Shown here in pieces: positions 53,829 through 63,014 of a DNA stretch of 64,000 nucleotides (its first letter is position 1; each line of letters starts with the position of its first letter). The DNA comes from Arthrobacter stackebrandtii (GTDB taxonomy: Bacteria; Actinomycetota; Actinomycetes; Actinomycetales; Micrococcaceae), in the NCBI RefSeq assembly GCF_017876675.1, contig NZ_JAGIOI010000001.1:1178001-1242000 (forward strand), written 5' to 3'. The notes beneath the pieces are model-generated. The model saw only the letters and a program-made list of their open reading frames with translations. It was not told the DNA's origin and searched no databases. The translations under genes were made by a program, and so were the position numbers.

Positions 53829-55361
53829 GTGGAGCAGGTTTCAGCAGGCACGTTCAGGCAGGCGGGCAAGGTCATCGCCGTCCATGTGTCCTACCGCTCG
53901 CGTGCCGAACAGCGCGGCAGCATGCCAACGGAACCGTCCTACTTCCTCAAGGCCGCCTCGTCGCTGGCCCTGTCCGGCACAGAGGTTGAGCGCCCCGCCG
54001 GCTGCGAGCTGCTCGCCTTCGAAGGCGAGATCGCGCTGGTCATCGGCACCGCCGCCCGCCGCGTCAGCCCTGCGGAGGCGTGGTCCCACGTCCGGTTCGT
54101 CACCGCCGCCAACGACCTCGGGGTCTACGACCTCAAGTATGCCGACAAGGGCTCCAACGTCCGCTCCAAGTCCGGCGACGGCTTCACCCCGCTGGGCCCG
54201 GCCCTCATCCCCGCCCCCGCCGTGGACCCGGCCGGCCTGCGCATCCGCGCCTGGCTCAACGGCGCGCTCGTCCAGGATGACAGCGGCGCGGGCATGCTGT
54301 TCCCGTTCAGCCGCATCATCGCGGACTTGTCGCAGCTCATGACGCTGGAACCGGGCGACATCATCCTCACAGGCACCCCGGCCGGATCCTCGGTGGCCGT
54401 GCCGGGCGACACCGTCGAGGTGGAGGTGGACGACCCCGCCGCAGCCCTGTCCACCGGCCGGCTGCGCACCCCCGTTGTGCAGGGCCAAACCCCCATGGCG
54501 GTGTACGGCAGCGGGCCCCGTGCCACCGACGCCGACCGCATCGACGCCTGGGGCTCCCCCGCCGCAGCCGGCATCCCGGAGCCGGCCCCGCCCCTCCCCG
54601 CCGGCGGACTCAGCCCGGAACTGCGCCGCAAGCTGCTCAGCGTGGGCACCGCCACCCTCAGCTCCCAGCTGCGCCGCCGAGGCCTGGACAACGTCAGCAT
54701 CGACGGCCTCGCCACCACCCGGCCCGGGGTGCGGATCGTGGGAACTGCCCGGACACTGCGCTTCGTGCCCAATCGCGAGGACCTCTTCAAGCGCCACGGC
54801 GGCGGCTTCAATGCCCAGAAGCGCATCATCAATTCCCTGCACGACGGCGAGGTGCTGGTCATGGAGGCCCGCGGTGATCCCGGCGCGGGCACCTTGGGTG
54901 ACGTCCTGGCCCTGCGGGCCCAGGTGCTTGGCGCCGCCGCGATTGTCACCGACGGCGGGGTGCGCGACATCGCCGAGGTCGCGGCCCTGGAACTGCCCGT
55001 GTTCCACGCCGGAGCCCACCCCGCAGTCCTGGGCAGGCGCCACATCCCCTGGGACACGGACGTCACCGTCTCCTGCGGCGGCGCCACCGTCCAGCCCGGC
55101 GACATCATTGTCGGCGACGATGACGGCGTGCTGGTCATCCCGCCGTCGTACGCGGAGGACGTGGCGGACGCCGCCATCGCCCAGGAGCACGAGGAAATGT
55201 TCATCGCGGAAATGGTCGCACAGGGCCACAGCGTGGAGGGGCTGTTCCCCATGGACGCGCACTGGCGGACCCGGTTCGCCGTATGGGCCGCCGCGCCCGG
55301 AACCGCCCGCCACCCGGGCCACACGGGCCATGACAGCCAAGCAGAAGGAAACGCCCCATGA
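53829..55361 (+). CDS. Fusion of FAH-type isomerase/decarboxylase (HpaG-like) with an RraA-type domain
   Basis: 510 aa from GTG 53829 (AAGGCGGGG upstream; the frame could extend 24 codons further). Domain 1 (~1-220) is FAH-like: GKVIAVHVSYRSRAEQRG, LAFEGEIALVIG (metal Glu pair) and NDLGVYDLKYADKG. Domain 2 (~255-480) is RraA-like with AIVTDGGVRDIAEVAALELP carrying the Arg-Asp pair. In E. coli HpaG a second FAH domain decarboxylates the ring-cleavage product; here an RraA domain, a family that includes oxo-acid decarboxylases and aldolases, may do this instead. First gene of the hpa operon. Confidence 0.85.
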   Translation: MEQVSAGTFRQAGKVIAVHVSYRSRAEQRGSMPTEPSYFLKAASSLALSGTEVERPAGCELLAFEGEIALVIGTAARRVSPAEAWSHVRFVTAANDLGVYDLKYADKGSNVRSKSGDGFTPLGPALIPAPAVDPAGLRIRAWLNGALVQDDSGAGMLFPFSRIIADLSQLMTLEPGDIILTGTPAGSSVAVPGDTVEVEVDDPAAALSTGRLRTPVVQGQTPMAVYGSGPRATDADRIDAWGSPAAAGIPEPAPPLPAGGLSPELRRKLLSVGTATLSSQLRRRGLDNVSIDGLATTRPGVRIVGTARTLRFVPNREDLFKRHGGGFNAQKRIINSLHDGEVLVMEARGDPGAGTLGDVLALRAQVLGAAAIVTDGGVRDIAEVAALELPVFHAGAHPAVLGRRHIPWDTDVTVSCGGATVQPGDIIVGDDDGVLVIPPSYAEDVADAAIAQEHEEMFIAEMVAQGHSVEGLFPMDAHWRTRFAVWAAAPGTARHPGHTGHDSQAEGNAP

Positions 55362-56899
55362 GCCATTTCATCCCGGACAAGCTGCCCGCGCACATCCGGC
55401 ACTACATCGACGGCGGCCATGCGGACTCTGTGGGCGGGGAGACCTTTGACGTGCTGGACCCGGTGTCAAACGGCAACTACGCCACGGCCGCCGCCGGGCA
55501 GAAGGCGGACGTGGACCGGGCCGTGGACGCCGCCACGCGCGCATTCCGGGACGGGCCGTGGCCGCGGCTGAAGAACCGCGAGCGCGCCCGCGTGCTGAAC
55601 AGGATTGCCGACGCCATCGAGGCCCGCGAGGACCGGCTGGCCGAACTGGAAACCTTTGACACCGGCCTGCCCATCACCCAGGCCCGCGGCCAGGCGCAGC
55701 GCGCGGCGGAGAATTTCCGCTTCTTCGCAGACCTGGTGGTGGCCCAGCTCGACGACGCCATGAAGGTTCCCGGCGCGCAGCTGAACTACGTGAACCGCAA
55801 GCCGGTGGGCGTGGCCGGGCTCATCACGCCGTGGAACACGCCGTTCATGCTGGAGTCGTGGAAACTGGCGCCCGCGCTCGCCTCCGGCTGCACCGTGGTG
55901 CTGAAACCGGCTGAATTCACTCCGCTCTCCGCGTCGCTGTGGGCCGGGATCTTCGAGGAGGCGGGCCTGCCGCGGGGCGTGTTCAACCTGGTCAACGGCC
56001 TGGGCGAGGAGGCCGGCGACGCCCTCGTGAAGCACCCCGGCGTACCGCTGATCTCCTTTACGGGCGAGACCACCACGGGGCAAGCCATCTTCGCCAACGC
56101 CGCCCCGAACCTGAAGGGCCTGTCCATGGAGCTCGGCGGCAAGAGCCCCTGCGTGGTGTTCGCCGACGCCGACCTCGACGCGGCGATCGACTCCGCCCTG
56201 TTCGGCGTGTTCTCCCTCAACGGCGAGCGCTGCACGGCCGGCTCGCGCATCCTGGTGGAGCGGGGCATCTACGAAGAGTTCTGCGAAAGGTATGCCGCCC
56301 GGGCCAGGAACATTGTGGTGGGCGCCCCCCACGACCCCGCCACCGAGGTGGGCGCGCTGGTGCACCCGGAGCACTACGCCAAGGTCATGCGGTACGTGGA
56401 CCTCGGCAAGTCGGAGGGCCGCCTGCTCGCCGGCGGCGGCCGCCCCCCGGGCCTGGACACCGGAAACTACGTGGCCCCCACCGTCTTCGCGGACGTGGCC
56501 CCCGACGCGCGGATCTTCCAGGAGGAGATCTTCGGCCCAGTCGTTGCCATCACGCCCTTTGAGGACGACGCCGGGGCGCTGGCCTTGGCGAATGGCGTCA
56601 AGTACGGCCTGGCCGCCTATGTGTGGACGAACGACCTGGTGCGTGCCCACACCTTCGCCCAAGGCCTGGAGGCGGGCATGGTGTGGTTGAACAGCCACAA
56701 CGTGAGGGACCTGCGCACCCCGTTCGGCGGGGTCAAGGCGTCGGGGCTGGGGCATGAGGGCGGCTTTCGCTCCCTCGACTTCTACACCGACCAGCAGGCC
56801 GTCCACATCACGCTGGGCACCGTGCACACGCCCAGGTTTGGCGCGGGGCCGTCTGGGGATGCAGGCCCCGGCCGCCCGCCCCGGGAGGAGCGGCCATGA
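55358..56899 (+). CDS. hpaE: 5-carboxymethyl-2-hydroxymuconate semialdehyde dehydrogenase
   Basis: 513 aa, an aldehyde dehydrogenase. Catalytic Glu lies in SMELGGKSPCVV (~259) and Cys ~292 in GERCTAGSR. The start overlaps the previous stop by 4 bp (ATGA) and the stop overlaps hpaD by 4 bp, so translation is coupled. It oxidises the ring-cleavage semialdehyde of homoprotocatechuate with NAD. The specific name rests on the operon context, since ALDH sequences alone rarely give the substrate. Confidence 0.9.
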   Translation: MSHFIPDKLPAHIRHYIDGGHADSVGGETFDVLDPVSNGNYATAAAGQKADVDRAVDAATRAFRDGPWPRLKNRERARVLNRIADAIEAREDRLAELETFDTGLPITQARGQAQRAAENFRFFADLVVAQLDDAMKVPGAQLNYVNRKPVGVAGLITPWNTPFMLESWKLAPALASGCTVVLKPAEFTPLSASLWAGIFEEAGLPRGVFNLVNGLGEEAGDALVKHPGVPLISFTGETTTGQAIFANAAPNLKGLSMELGGKSPCVVFADADLDAAIDSALFGVFSLNGERCTAGSRILVERGIYEEFCERYAARARNIVVGAPHDPATEVGALVHPEHYAKVMRYVDLGKSEGRLLAGGGRPPGLDTGNYVAPTVFADVAPDARIFQEEIFGPVVAITPFEDDAGALALANGVKYGLAAYVWTNDLVRAHTFAQGLEAGMVWLNSHNVRDLRTPFGGVKASGLGHEGGFRSLDFYTDQQAVHITLGTVHTPRFGAGPSGDAGPGRPPREERP

Positions 56900-57999
56900 C
56901 AGATTTCGTGCACACCCCGAGCCTCCCGCCGCCGGACATCGTGCGCTGCGCCTACATGGAACTGGTGGTCACGGATCTCGCCGCGTCCCGCGAATTTTAC
57001 GTGGACCTGCTGGGCCTGCACGTGACCTTTGAGGACGCGGACACCATCTACCTGCGCACCCTGGAGGAGTTCATCCACCACAACCTGGTCCTGCGGCGGG
57101 GCCCGGTGGCCGCTGCCGCCGTGGCAGCCTTCCGGGTCAGGACCCCCGCCGACGTTTCCCGCGCCGAGGCGTACTACCAGGCGCTGGGTGCCCGCACCGA
57201 GCGCCGCCTCGGCGGTTTCGTGAAGGGCATTGGCGACGCCGTCCGGGTGGAGGACCCGCTGGGCTTCCCCTACGAGTTCTTCTACGAGGCGGAGCACGTG
57301 GAACGACTGACCCAGCGCTACGACCTGTACAGTGCAGGCGAGCTGGTCCGGCTGGACCACTTCAACCAGGTCACCCCGGATGTCCCGCGCGGCCAAAAGT
57401 ACCTGCAAGACCTGGGGTTCCGCGTCTCCGAGGACATCCAGGACGCCGCCGGAACCACGTATGCGGTGTGGCTGCACCGCAAGCAGACGGTCCACGACAC
57501 CGCCCTGACCCAGGGCGACGGCCCCCGCATGCACCACCTGGCGTTTGCCACGCATGAAAAACAAAACATCATCGCGGTCTGCGACAAGATGGGGGCGCTG
57601 CGCATCTCCGACAGGATCGAGCGCGGGCCAGGCCGGCACGGTGTCTCCAACGCGTTCTACCTCTACATCCTGGACCCCGATGGGCACCGGGTGGAGATTT
57701 ACACGCAGGACTACTACACGGGCGATCCCGACAACCCCGTCATCACGTGGGACGTGCACGACAACCAGCGCCGTGACTGGTGGGGCAACCCCGTGGTCCC
57801 GTCCTGGTACACCGAGGCCTCCCTGGTCCTGGACCTCGACGGGCGGCCCCAGCCGCTCAGCCAGCCGGCGGGCGTATCCGAGCAGGACGTCACGGTTGGC
57901 GCCGACGGCTTCTCCTACACGCGCGGGCCCAGCGGCGTGCAGCACGGCGAGGGCCACGGCGATGGGCCGCAGGGTTTCAAGCTGGGCGGCCAGCTGTGA
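56896..57999 (+). CDS. hpaD: Homoprotocatechuate (3,4-dihydroxyphenylacetate) 2,3-dioxygenase
   Basis: 367 aa, the length of the Arthrobacter MndD and Brevibacterium HPCD enzymes. The three metal ligands fall at His155 (VRLDHFNQV), His214 (RMHHLAFATH) and Glu267 (VEIYTQDYYTG), the same numbers as in those proteins. Extradiol (VOC-type) fold throughout, with a C-terminal tail closing the active site. It opens the ring next to the hydroxyls. MndD uses Mn and HPCD uses Fe, so the metal cannot be decided from the ligands. Central gene of the operon. Confidence 0.95.
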   Translation: MTDFVHTPSLPPPDIVRCAYMELVVTDLAASREFYVDLLGLHVTFEDADTIYLRTLEEFIHHNLVLRRGPVAAAAVAAFRVRTPADVSRAEAYYQALGARTERRLGGFVKGIGDAVRVEDPLGFPYEFFYEAEHVERLTQRYDLYSAGELVRLDHFNQVTPDVPRGQKYLQDLGFRVSEDIQDAAGTTYAVWLHRKQTVHDTALTQGDGPRMHHLAFATHEKQNIIAVCDKMGALRISDRIERGPGRHGVSNAFYLYILDPDGHRVEIYTQDYYTGDPDNPVITWDVHDNQRRDWWGNPVVPSWYTEASLVLDLDGRPQPLSQPAGVSEQDVTVGADGFSYTRGPSGVQHGEGHGDGPQGFKLGGQL

Positions 58000-58011
58000 G
58001 GGGGCCGGGCC

Positions 58012-58797
58012 ATGCTTGACGCCGCCACCGTGGCAGCCATCGCCGACGAACTCGTGGAGGCCGGACGGACTAGGATCCCCGTCCCACTCCTGACCGCACG
58101 TCACCCCGGCATGACCGTGGACGACGCCTACCGGGTGCAGCGCCTGTGGCGCAGGCGCGGCGAGGCGTCTGGCCGGGTGGTCGCCGGGCACAAGATCGGC
58201 CTGACGTCCAAGGCCATGCAGCGCGCCACCGGCATCACGGAACCGGACTACGGCGTCATCTTCCGCGACGCCATCCTGGACAGCGGCGCCACGCTCGAGT
58301 GGTCACGCTACACCCGCCCGCGCGTCGAGGTTGAACTCGCCTTCCTGCTCAACAACGACATCCACGGTCCGGACGCCACTGTCTTCGACGTCCTGCGCGC
58401 CACCGAATACGTCACCCCTGCCCTGGAAATCCTGGACTCCCGCATCGAGATGGAGGGCAGGACCATCGTGGACACCATCAGCGACAACGCCGCGCTCGGC
58501 GCCGTGGTGGTGGGCGGCACCCCGGTGAAGCCGGACGCCGTCGACCTTCCCTGGGTGGCGGCGGTGCTGCACCGCAACCACACCGTGGAGGAAACCGGGG
58601 TCGCGGCCGGCGTCCTGGGCCACCCGGCAAACGGCGTCGCCTGGCTGGCCAACAAGCTCGCCGCCCACGGGGAGATGCTCAGGGCGGGCGAACTCATCCT
58701 CGCCGGATCCTTCACAGCCCCGTTGTGGGTCAACGCGGGCGACACCATCTACGCCGACTACCGCGAACTGGGGACCATCACATGCCATTTCGAGTAG
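58012..58797 (+). CDS. hpaH: 2-oxo-hept-4-ene-1,7-dioate hydratase
   Basis: 261 aa, a FAH-related hydratase. GHKIGLTSKAMQRATGITEP at ~60-79 and RVEVELAFLLNNDIHG (metal Glu) are typical of the HpaH/MhpD family, as is DNAALGAVVVGG. It adds water to the dienol product. It is 12 bp after hpaD and overlaps the next gene by 16 bp. Confidence 0.92.
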   Translation: MLDAATVAAIADELVEAGRTRIPVPLLTARHPGMTVDDAYRVQRLWRRRGEASGRVVAGHKIGLTSKAMQRATGITEPDYGVIFRDAILDSGATLEWSRYTRPRVEVELAFLLNNDIHGPDATVFDVLRATEYVTPALEILDSRIEMEGRTIVDTISDNAALGAVVVGGTPVKPDAVDLPWVAAVLHRNHTVEETGVAAGVLGHPANGVAWLANKLAAHGEMLRAGELILAGSFTAPLWVNAGDTIYADYRELGTITCHFE

Positions 58798-59558
58798 ACC
58801 CGTCGCTCAAGGACGCCCTCGCCGACGCAACCCGCCCGCTCGTGGGCATGTGGGTGTCCTCCGGCAGCGCGCTCATGGCCGAGATTTGTGCGGGGTCCGG
58901 GCTGGATGTGGTGCTGGTCGACGGCGAGCACGGCCCCAACGGGCTCGAGGGCATCCTCGCCCAGCTGCAAGCCGTCCGCGGCCACCCGGTGACGGCGGTG
59001 GTGCGCCCGCCAGTGAACGATGCCGTCGTCATCAAGCAGTACCTGGACATCGGTGTGCAGTCGCTCATGGTCCCCATGGTCCACACCGCGGCCGACGCCG
59101 AGGCTGCCGCAGCCGCCGCGCACTACCCGCCGCGGGGTGTGCGCGGGGTCGGCTCGGCACTGGCCCGGTCCTCCCGCTGGAACCGCATCCCGGACTACGT
59201 CCAGCGCGCGTCGGAGACGATCACGGTCATGGTGCAGATTGAATCCGCCGAGGCCGTGGGGAACGTGGCGGACATCCTGGCCGTGGACGGCATCGACGCC
59301 ATCTTCCTCGGCCCGGCCGACCTCGCAGCCTCCATGGGCAGGCTGGGGGCGCAGGACCATCCGGAGGTGGTGGCCGCCGTCGAGCATTGCATTGCTGCGG
59401 CGAAGGCGGCGGGCAAGCCGGCGGGGGTCAACGCCTTCGCCGAGGCCACGGCCCGGCACTACCTCGGCGCCGGTGCCGGCCTGGTGGTGGTGGGCGCGGA
59501 CGTCACCCTGCTGGCGCGCGGCAGCGAGGGGCTGGCCGCCACCTATATTCCCCAGTGA
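58782..59558 (+). CDS. hpaI: HpcH/HpaI-family class II aldolase (2,4-dihydroxyhept-2-ene-1,7-dioate aldolase)
   Basis: 258 aa from ATG 58782. The catalytic His lies in VDGEHGPNGLEGI, the substrate Arg in VVRPPVND, and the metal Glu/Asp in VQIESAEA and FLGPADLAASMG. It cleaves the hydratase product to pyruvate (or oxaloacetate-type acid) and succinic semialdehyde. It overlaps hpaH by 16 bp and ends the operon. No isomerase (hpaF) or regulator gene is found nearby. Confidence 0.92.
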   Translation: MPFRVDPSLKDALADATRPLVGMWVSSGSALMAEICAGSGLDVVLVDGEHGPNGLEGILAQLQAVRGHPVTAVVRPPVNDAVVIKQYLDIGVQSLMVPMVHTAADAEAAAAAAHYPPRGVRGVGSALARSSRWNRIPDYVQRASETITVMVQIESAEAVGNVADILAVDGIDAIFLGPADLAASMGRLGAQDHPEVVAAVEHCIAAAKAAGKPAGVNAFAEATARHYLGAGAGLVVVGADVTLLARGSEGLAATYIPQ

Positions 59559-59633
59559 TGGAACGACGGCGGCGCACCGGCCAGCGGGCTGGGCCCGGTT
59601 TTGCCGTGTGGCAGGTGCCCAGTCAGCGGAGCG

Positions 59634-60014
59634 TTAGCCGGGGCGGACCGCCGTGAGGCAAAACGGGTGGCCTGCCGGGTCCAGCAGCACCCTCCATTGG
59701 TCGGGGGCCGGCTGGATCTTGGCGGCAGTGGCACCCAGTGCCACGGCGGAATCACTTGCCGCATCCAGTTCCTCCACGGCGATGTCCAAGTGAAGTTGCT
59801 GCCGTTGGGGGCCTTCCGGCCAGTCCGGGGGAACAAAGCTGTCAACGCGCATCAGCGTGAGCATGGGACCTGCCCCTGCCAGGGCGATGACCCCTCGGTC
59901 CGGAGTCGCGAAGGCCTCCGTGAGGCCCAGAAGCCGGGAGTAGAAAGCCGCCAACACGTCTGTATCCGGGCAGTCCAGTGAGATGGAGGCAAGTTGTCCG
60001 ACACGCTCAGTCAT
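59634..60014 (-). CDS. VOC-fold protein
   Basis: 126 aa, one glyoxalase-like domain: ISLDCPDTDVLAAFYSRLLG, then the central QLHLDIAVEELD and the ending VLLDPAGHPFCLTAVRPG. Substrate unknown. Convergent with the hpa operon and divergent from the MBL-fold gene. Confidence 0.8.
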   Translation of the reverse strand: MTERVGQLASISLDCPDTDVLAAFYSRLLGLTEAFATPDRGVIALAGAGPMLTLMRVDSFVPPDWPEGPQRQQLHLDIAVEELDAASDSAVALGATAAKIQPAPDQWRVLLDPAGHPFCLTAVRPG

Positions 60015-60164
60015 GGACTAAAACTACAGGAACGTGGCCCGGTCCGGGCGCCCTCGAATTGGCCCAGCCGGTTGAGGAAGTCGGCACGGGCGGCGGAAGG
60101 CAGGGGTAGCGGGCCAATAGCATGCCAAGGACACGTCCCAACCGGCCGCAGTAGTATCAACAAC

Positions 60165-61001
60165 ATGTCATGGACAGAAGTGGGTGCCGGCGTGTTTGTG
60201 CAGCGGTATGAGGCCGGGGACATCAACATCGCGGCCGTCGTCGGGCCGCACGGGGTGACGGTGGCCGACACCCGCGGTTCCGGCGCGGAGGCGCAGGAAG
60301 TCCTGGACGACGTCGCGCGGCAGTTCGAGCTGCCGGTGGTTGCGGCCATCAACACGCATGCGCACTACGACCACAGCTTCGGCAACGCAACTTTCGCCGG
60401 GCTCGGGGTTCCTGTCGTCGGACACCACCGGATTCCCGCCCACTACGCAGCCTTCGAGGCCCCGCGCCTGGCAGCATGGCAGGCAGATCCGTCCCGCGAA
60501 CCCGACAAGCATTGGCACGACGTCGTGCTGGCGCCGCCCACGGACTCCATCCACCGGCCCACGACGCTTGCGCACAGCGGCCGGGACATTGCGTGCATCC
60601 CGGTTTCCGCCGGCCACACCGACACGGACCTGGCCGTCCTCGTGCCGGATGCGCGGGTCTGGCTGCTCGGAGACCTGGTGGAGGAATCCGGGCCGCCCAT
60701 GTTTGGTTCCGGAAGCCGGCCGCTTGGCTGGCCGGGCGCCGTCGATGAAATCCTGCTGCAGATCCGGCCTGGTGACGTTGTGGTGCCGGGCCACGGCCGG
60801 ATAGTTGACCGCGATTTTGTGGTGCACCAGGCATCCGCCCTGCACAGCGTGGCCGGCGCCATCCGCAGTTCCCATGCCGCGGGGCACACGGTCGACGAGG
60901 CGGTGCAGGCCGCGGCCCTGCCCTGGCCGGATTGGATGCTGCGCTCCGCGTTCGAGGAGGGGTTTTCCGAGCTGGGTGCAGCCCCGCAGGAAGTCCGTTG
61001 A
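60165..61001 (+). CDS. MBL-fold metallo-hydrolase
   Basis: 278 aa from ATG 60165. The metal motif is INTHAHYDHSFGN (His65, His67, Asp69, His70), with later ligands likely in VSAGHTDTDLAV, LLGDLVEESG and VPGHGRIVDR. The fold is that of the SoxH/lactamase-like hydrolases. The substrate cannot be told. Followed by a convergent VOC gene. Confidence 0.85.
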   Translation: MSWTEVGAGVFVQRYEAGDINIAAVVGPHGVTVADTRGSGAEAQEVLDDVARQFELPVVAAINTHAHYDHSFGNATFAGLGVPVVGHHRIPAHYAAFEAPRLAAWQADPSREPDKHWHDVVLAPPTDSIHRPTTLAHSGRDIACIPVSAGHTDTDLAVLVPDARVWLLGDLVEESGPPMFGSGSRPLGWPGAVDEILLQIRPGDVVVPGHGRIVDRDFVVHQASALHSVAGAIRSSHAAGHTVDEAVQAAALPWPDWMLRSAFEEGFSELGAAPQEVR

Positions 61002-61059
61002 CGTAGCCTGCGGCCTGGCCTGGACGCAATTCTCGCGGTCCTGGCCCCTGACCGCGCCG

Positions 61060-61902
61060 TCAGCCGGACGGGGGCGTGAACTGGCTGGCGGTGAATTGGG
61101 CTCCCTGGGGGTCCCGGATCAATGCCGTGCGGGTCCAGAGGCTGTCGCTTTGGCCCATGATGCTGGCACCGAGCCGCCCGGCCGCATCCACCGCCTGGTC
61201 GCGGTCGTCAACCGTGAACGAAACATGCCAGTGAGGCGGCTCGTTGGGTGCGGAGTCCGCAATCCACGCAATGGCATCCTCGAATCCGGAGGGTGTGGCT
61301 ACGTTTGCCTGCCGCGCCCTGATGCCGGGATCGATGGTCGCCTCAAGGTGGTCTCCGTAGCCGGGCCTGCGGATCAGCAGCCCGAAGCCAAGGTCGTCGA
61401 CCTGCCAGCCGAATGCGCCGCCATAGAACGCCGTCGCCGCGCCGGGGTCTGAGGTGTGGAGGTCGCTGAAGTTCCAGGAACCGGGCATGTTCGCCACCTG
61501 CGACCCCGGACGGCGCCGGGCCTGCCAGATGCGGAATTCGGCGCCTTCAGGATCTGTGAGCACTGCCGCTCGGCCTCCCTCCCCCGCGTCAGCCGGAGGT
61601 GATTTCATCGTGGCACCAGCGGCGACCAGTCGCTGGGAGGAGGTATCGGCGTCGTCCACGGCGATGTAGGTGTTCCATGCTGCCGTGCTGTTCCCGGTGC
61701 CGGCGATCCCGCCCACATCCTGGCCGTTGAGCTTGGCTATCAAGTAGCGGCCCGGCGCGTCAGGCGGCATGGCGTCCTCGAATGTCCAGCCAAACATTCC
61801 GCCGTAAAATGCGGCGGCCGCATCGACGTCCGGCTGTTCGGTGTCAATCCAGCATGGCACGCCCTGGGGGTAGGTCCGTTGTGTCTTCTCAGTCCCGTCC
61901 AT
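61060..61902 (-). CDS. Two-domain VOC (glyoxalase-fold) protein
   Basis: 280 aa from ATG 61902 (a TTG two codons earlier is in frame). Domain 1 begins PQGVPCWIDTEQPDVDAAAA, nearly the opening of the protein at 24936, and domain 2 begins near 140 (SDPGAATAFYGGAFGWQVDD). The two are clear paralogues. Metal ligands and substrate unknown. Confidence 0.83.
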   Translation of the reverse strand: MDGTEKTQRTYPQGVPCWIDTEQPDVDAAAAFYGGMFGWTFEDAMPPDAPGRYLIAKLNGQDVGGIAGTGNSTAAWNTYIAVDDADTSSQRLVAAGATMKSPPADAGEGGRAAVLTDPEGAEFRIWQARRRPGSQVANMPGSWNFSDLHTSDPGAATAFYGGAFGWQVDDLGFGLLIRRPGYGDHLEATIDPGIRARQANVATPSGFEDAIAWIADSAPNEPPHWHVSFTVDDRDQAVDAAGRLGASIMGQSDSLWTRTALIRDPQGAQFTASQFTPPSG

Positions 61903-61961
61903 GTCCAAAGCCTAGCGAGGAAGGGTCCGCCCGGGTACCCCTGGGCCACGGCAGCACCGCA

Positions 61962-62363
61962 TCAAGGCAGCATGCGGGCGAACAATGCCGGGTAGTCCCG
62001 ATCGGCCAGGTCCAGGGTGTTTGCCTCGTCAACGCTGAACCAGGCGATTTCGTCATGTTCATCCGGTGCAGCATTGACCACGTCACCATCCCAGTCATCA
62101 ATCCGCCACACCTCCACGAAGAGACCACCATCGCGGCGAGTATGAACTGCACTGCCGGCCGGCGGACTGATTGCCACGTTCAGTTCTTCCCTCAGTTCGC
62201 GAACAAGTGCCTGCCTGCCACTCTCGCCGGGCTGCCGATGCCCGCCAGGAAGGTCCCAGACATTGGGGTGGGAAGGCTTGGTTGGCGACCGGTGCACGAG
62301 CAACACGCGCCCAGCCCGAACCAGCAATCCGCACGAAACCTGGTGCCCCACGGCCTGATCCAT
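61962..62363 (-). CDS. NUDIX hydrolase (MutT-type)
   Basis: 133 aa. The Nudix box is intact (GGHRQPGESGRQALVREL, then REELN). The small single-domain build fits (d)NTP or nucleoside-diphosphate-derivative hydrolases. Specificity cannot be read. Confidence 0.87.
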   Translation of the reverse strand: MDQAVGHQVSCGLLVRAGRVLLVHRSPTKPSHPNVWDLPGGHRQPGESGRQALVRELREELNVAISPPAGSAVHTRRDGGLFVEVWRIDDWDGDVVNAAPDEHDEIAWFSVDEANTLDLADRDYPALFARMLP

Positions 62364-62467
62364 GAAACGAGTCTACGGACTTCTGAGCTGCCCGGGCCAT
62401 GCGGATCCCCCGCCCCGCCTTTCGTATCTGGTCCGTGCAGGAGTGCCGCCACCCCACGATGGTGCAG

Positions 62468-62821
62468 CTAGCGTGCCAGTTGGCGAAGTTGGTCCTCCGC
62501 AACCGGGAACGGCAAGGTGTAGTAGATCTGGGGTGCGGTCATGTCGCCCCAGTCGTCCTTCTTGACACGGACGGCTGTGGGCGACACCTCGGCGATTCGT
62601 ACGCGCAGCCATCCGCCGTCGTCCTGGCGCAGCTCATGTGGTTCGGCAAGGTAGGCCAAGCCAAGTTCATCAAGGGTCTCTTCGGCGTGCAGCCAGTCCA
62701 CCGCGCCTGTCCGCCGGCGTCCCAGCAGGTCGATGGCGACAAATCCTTCCCCGTGGGGCACCATCCATCCGACGCGCTCCCCGTCACCGGTTCTGCGATG
62801 TTCTATCCAGCCCTCTTCCAT
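62468..62821 (-). CDS. Small protein of unknown function
   Basis: 117 aa; not recognised. Charged and Trp-rich at the start (EEGWIEHRRTGDGERVGWMV), predicted alpha/beta, no membrane segment. Situated 104 bp upstream of the NUDIX gene on the same strand, which could be co-transcribed with it. Confidence 0.58.
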   Translation of the reverse strand: MEEGWIEHRRTGDGERVGWMVPHGEGFVAIDLLGRRRTGAVDWLHAEETLDELGLAYLAEPHELRQDDGGWLRVRIAEVSPTAVRVKKDDWGDMTAPQIYYTLPFPVAEDQLRQLAR

Positions 62822-63014
62822 CCATCCACTCTATAGATCCCGCGCCCCTGTTGCCGGGCATGTCACTGGGGCGTCCCGGCTCGCGGGATACCCCTGTCCT
62901 GCCACCGCCAGGCCGGTGGAGCACCATCGACACAACGTCGGGCAATCGCCTTGGACTGTCGGCCGCCATCGGAGCGGTTGTAGAGTCAAATCAATCGAGA
63001 AGACAGGGGAACCC

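Noticed and set aside
53841-55340. 499-codon open frame opposite the FAH-RraA gene
   Set aside because: Antisense shadow; composition is Gly/Val/His-rich and the opposite strand encodes clear domains.
55466-56827. 453-codon minus-strand frame opposite hpaE
   Set aside because: Antisense shadow of a well-supported aldehyde dehydrogenase.
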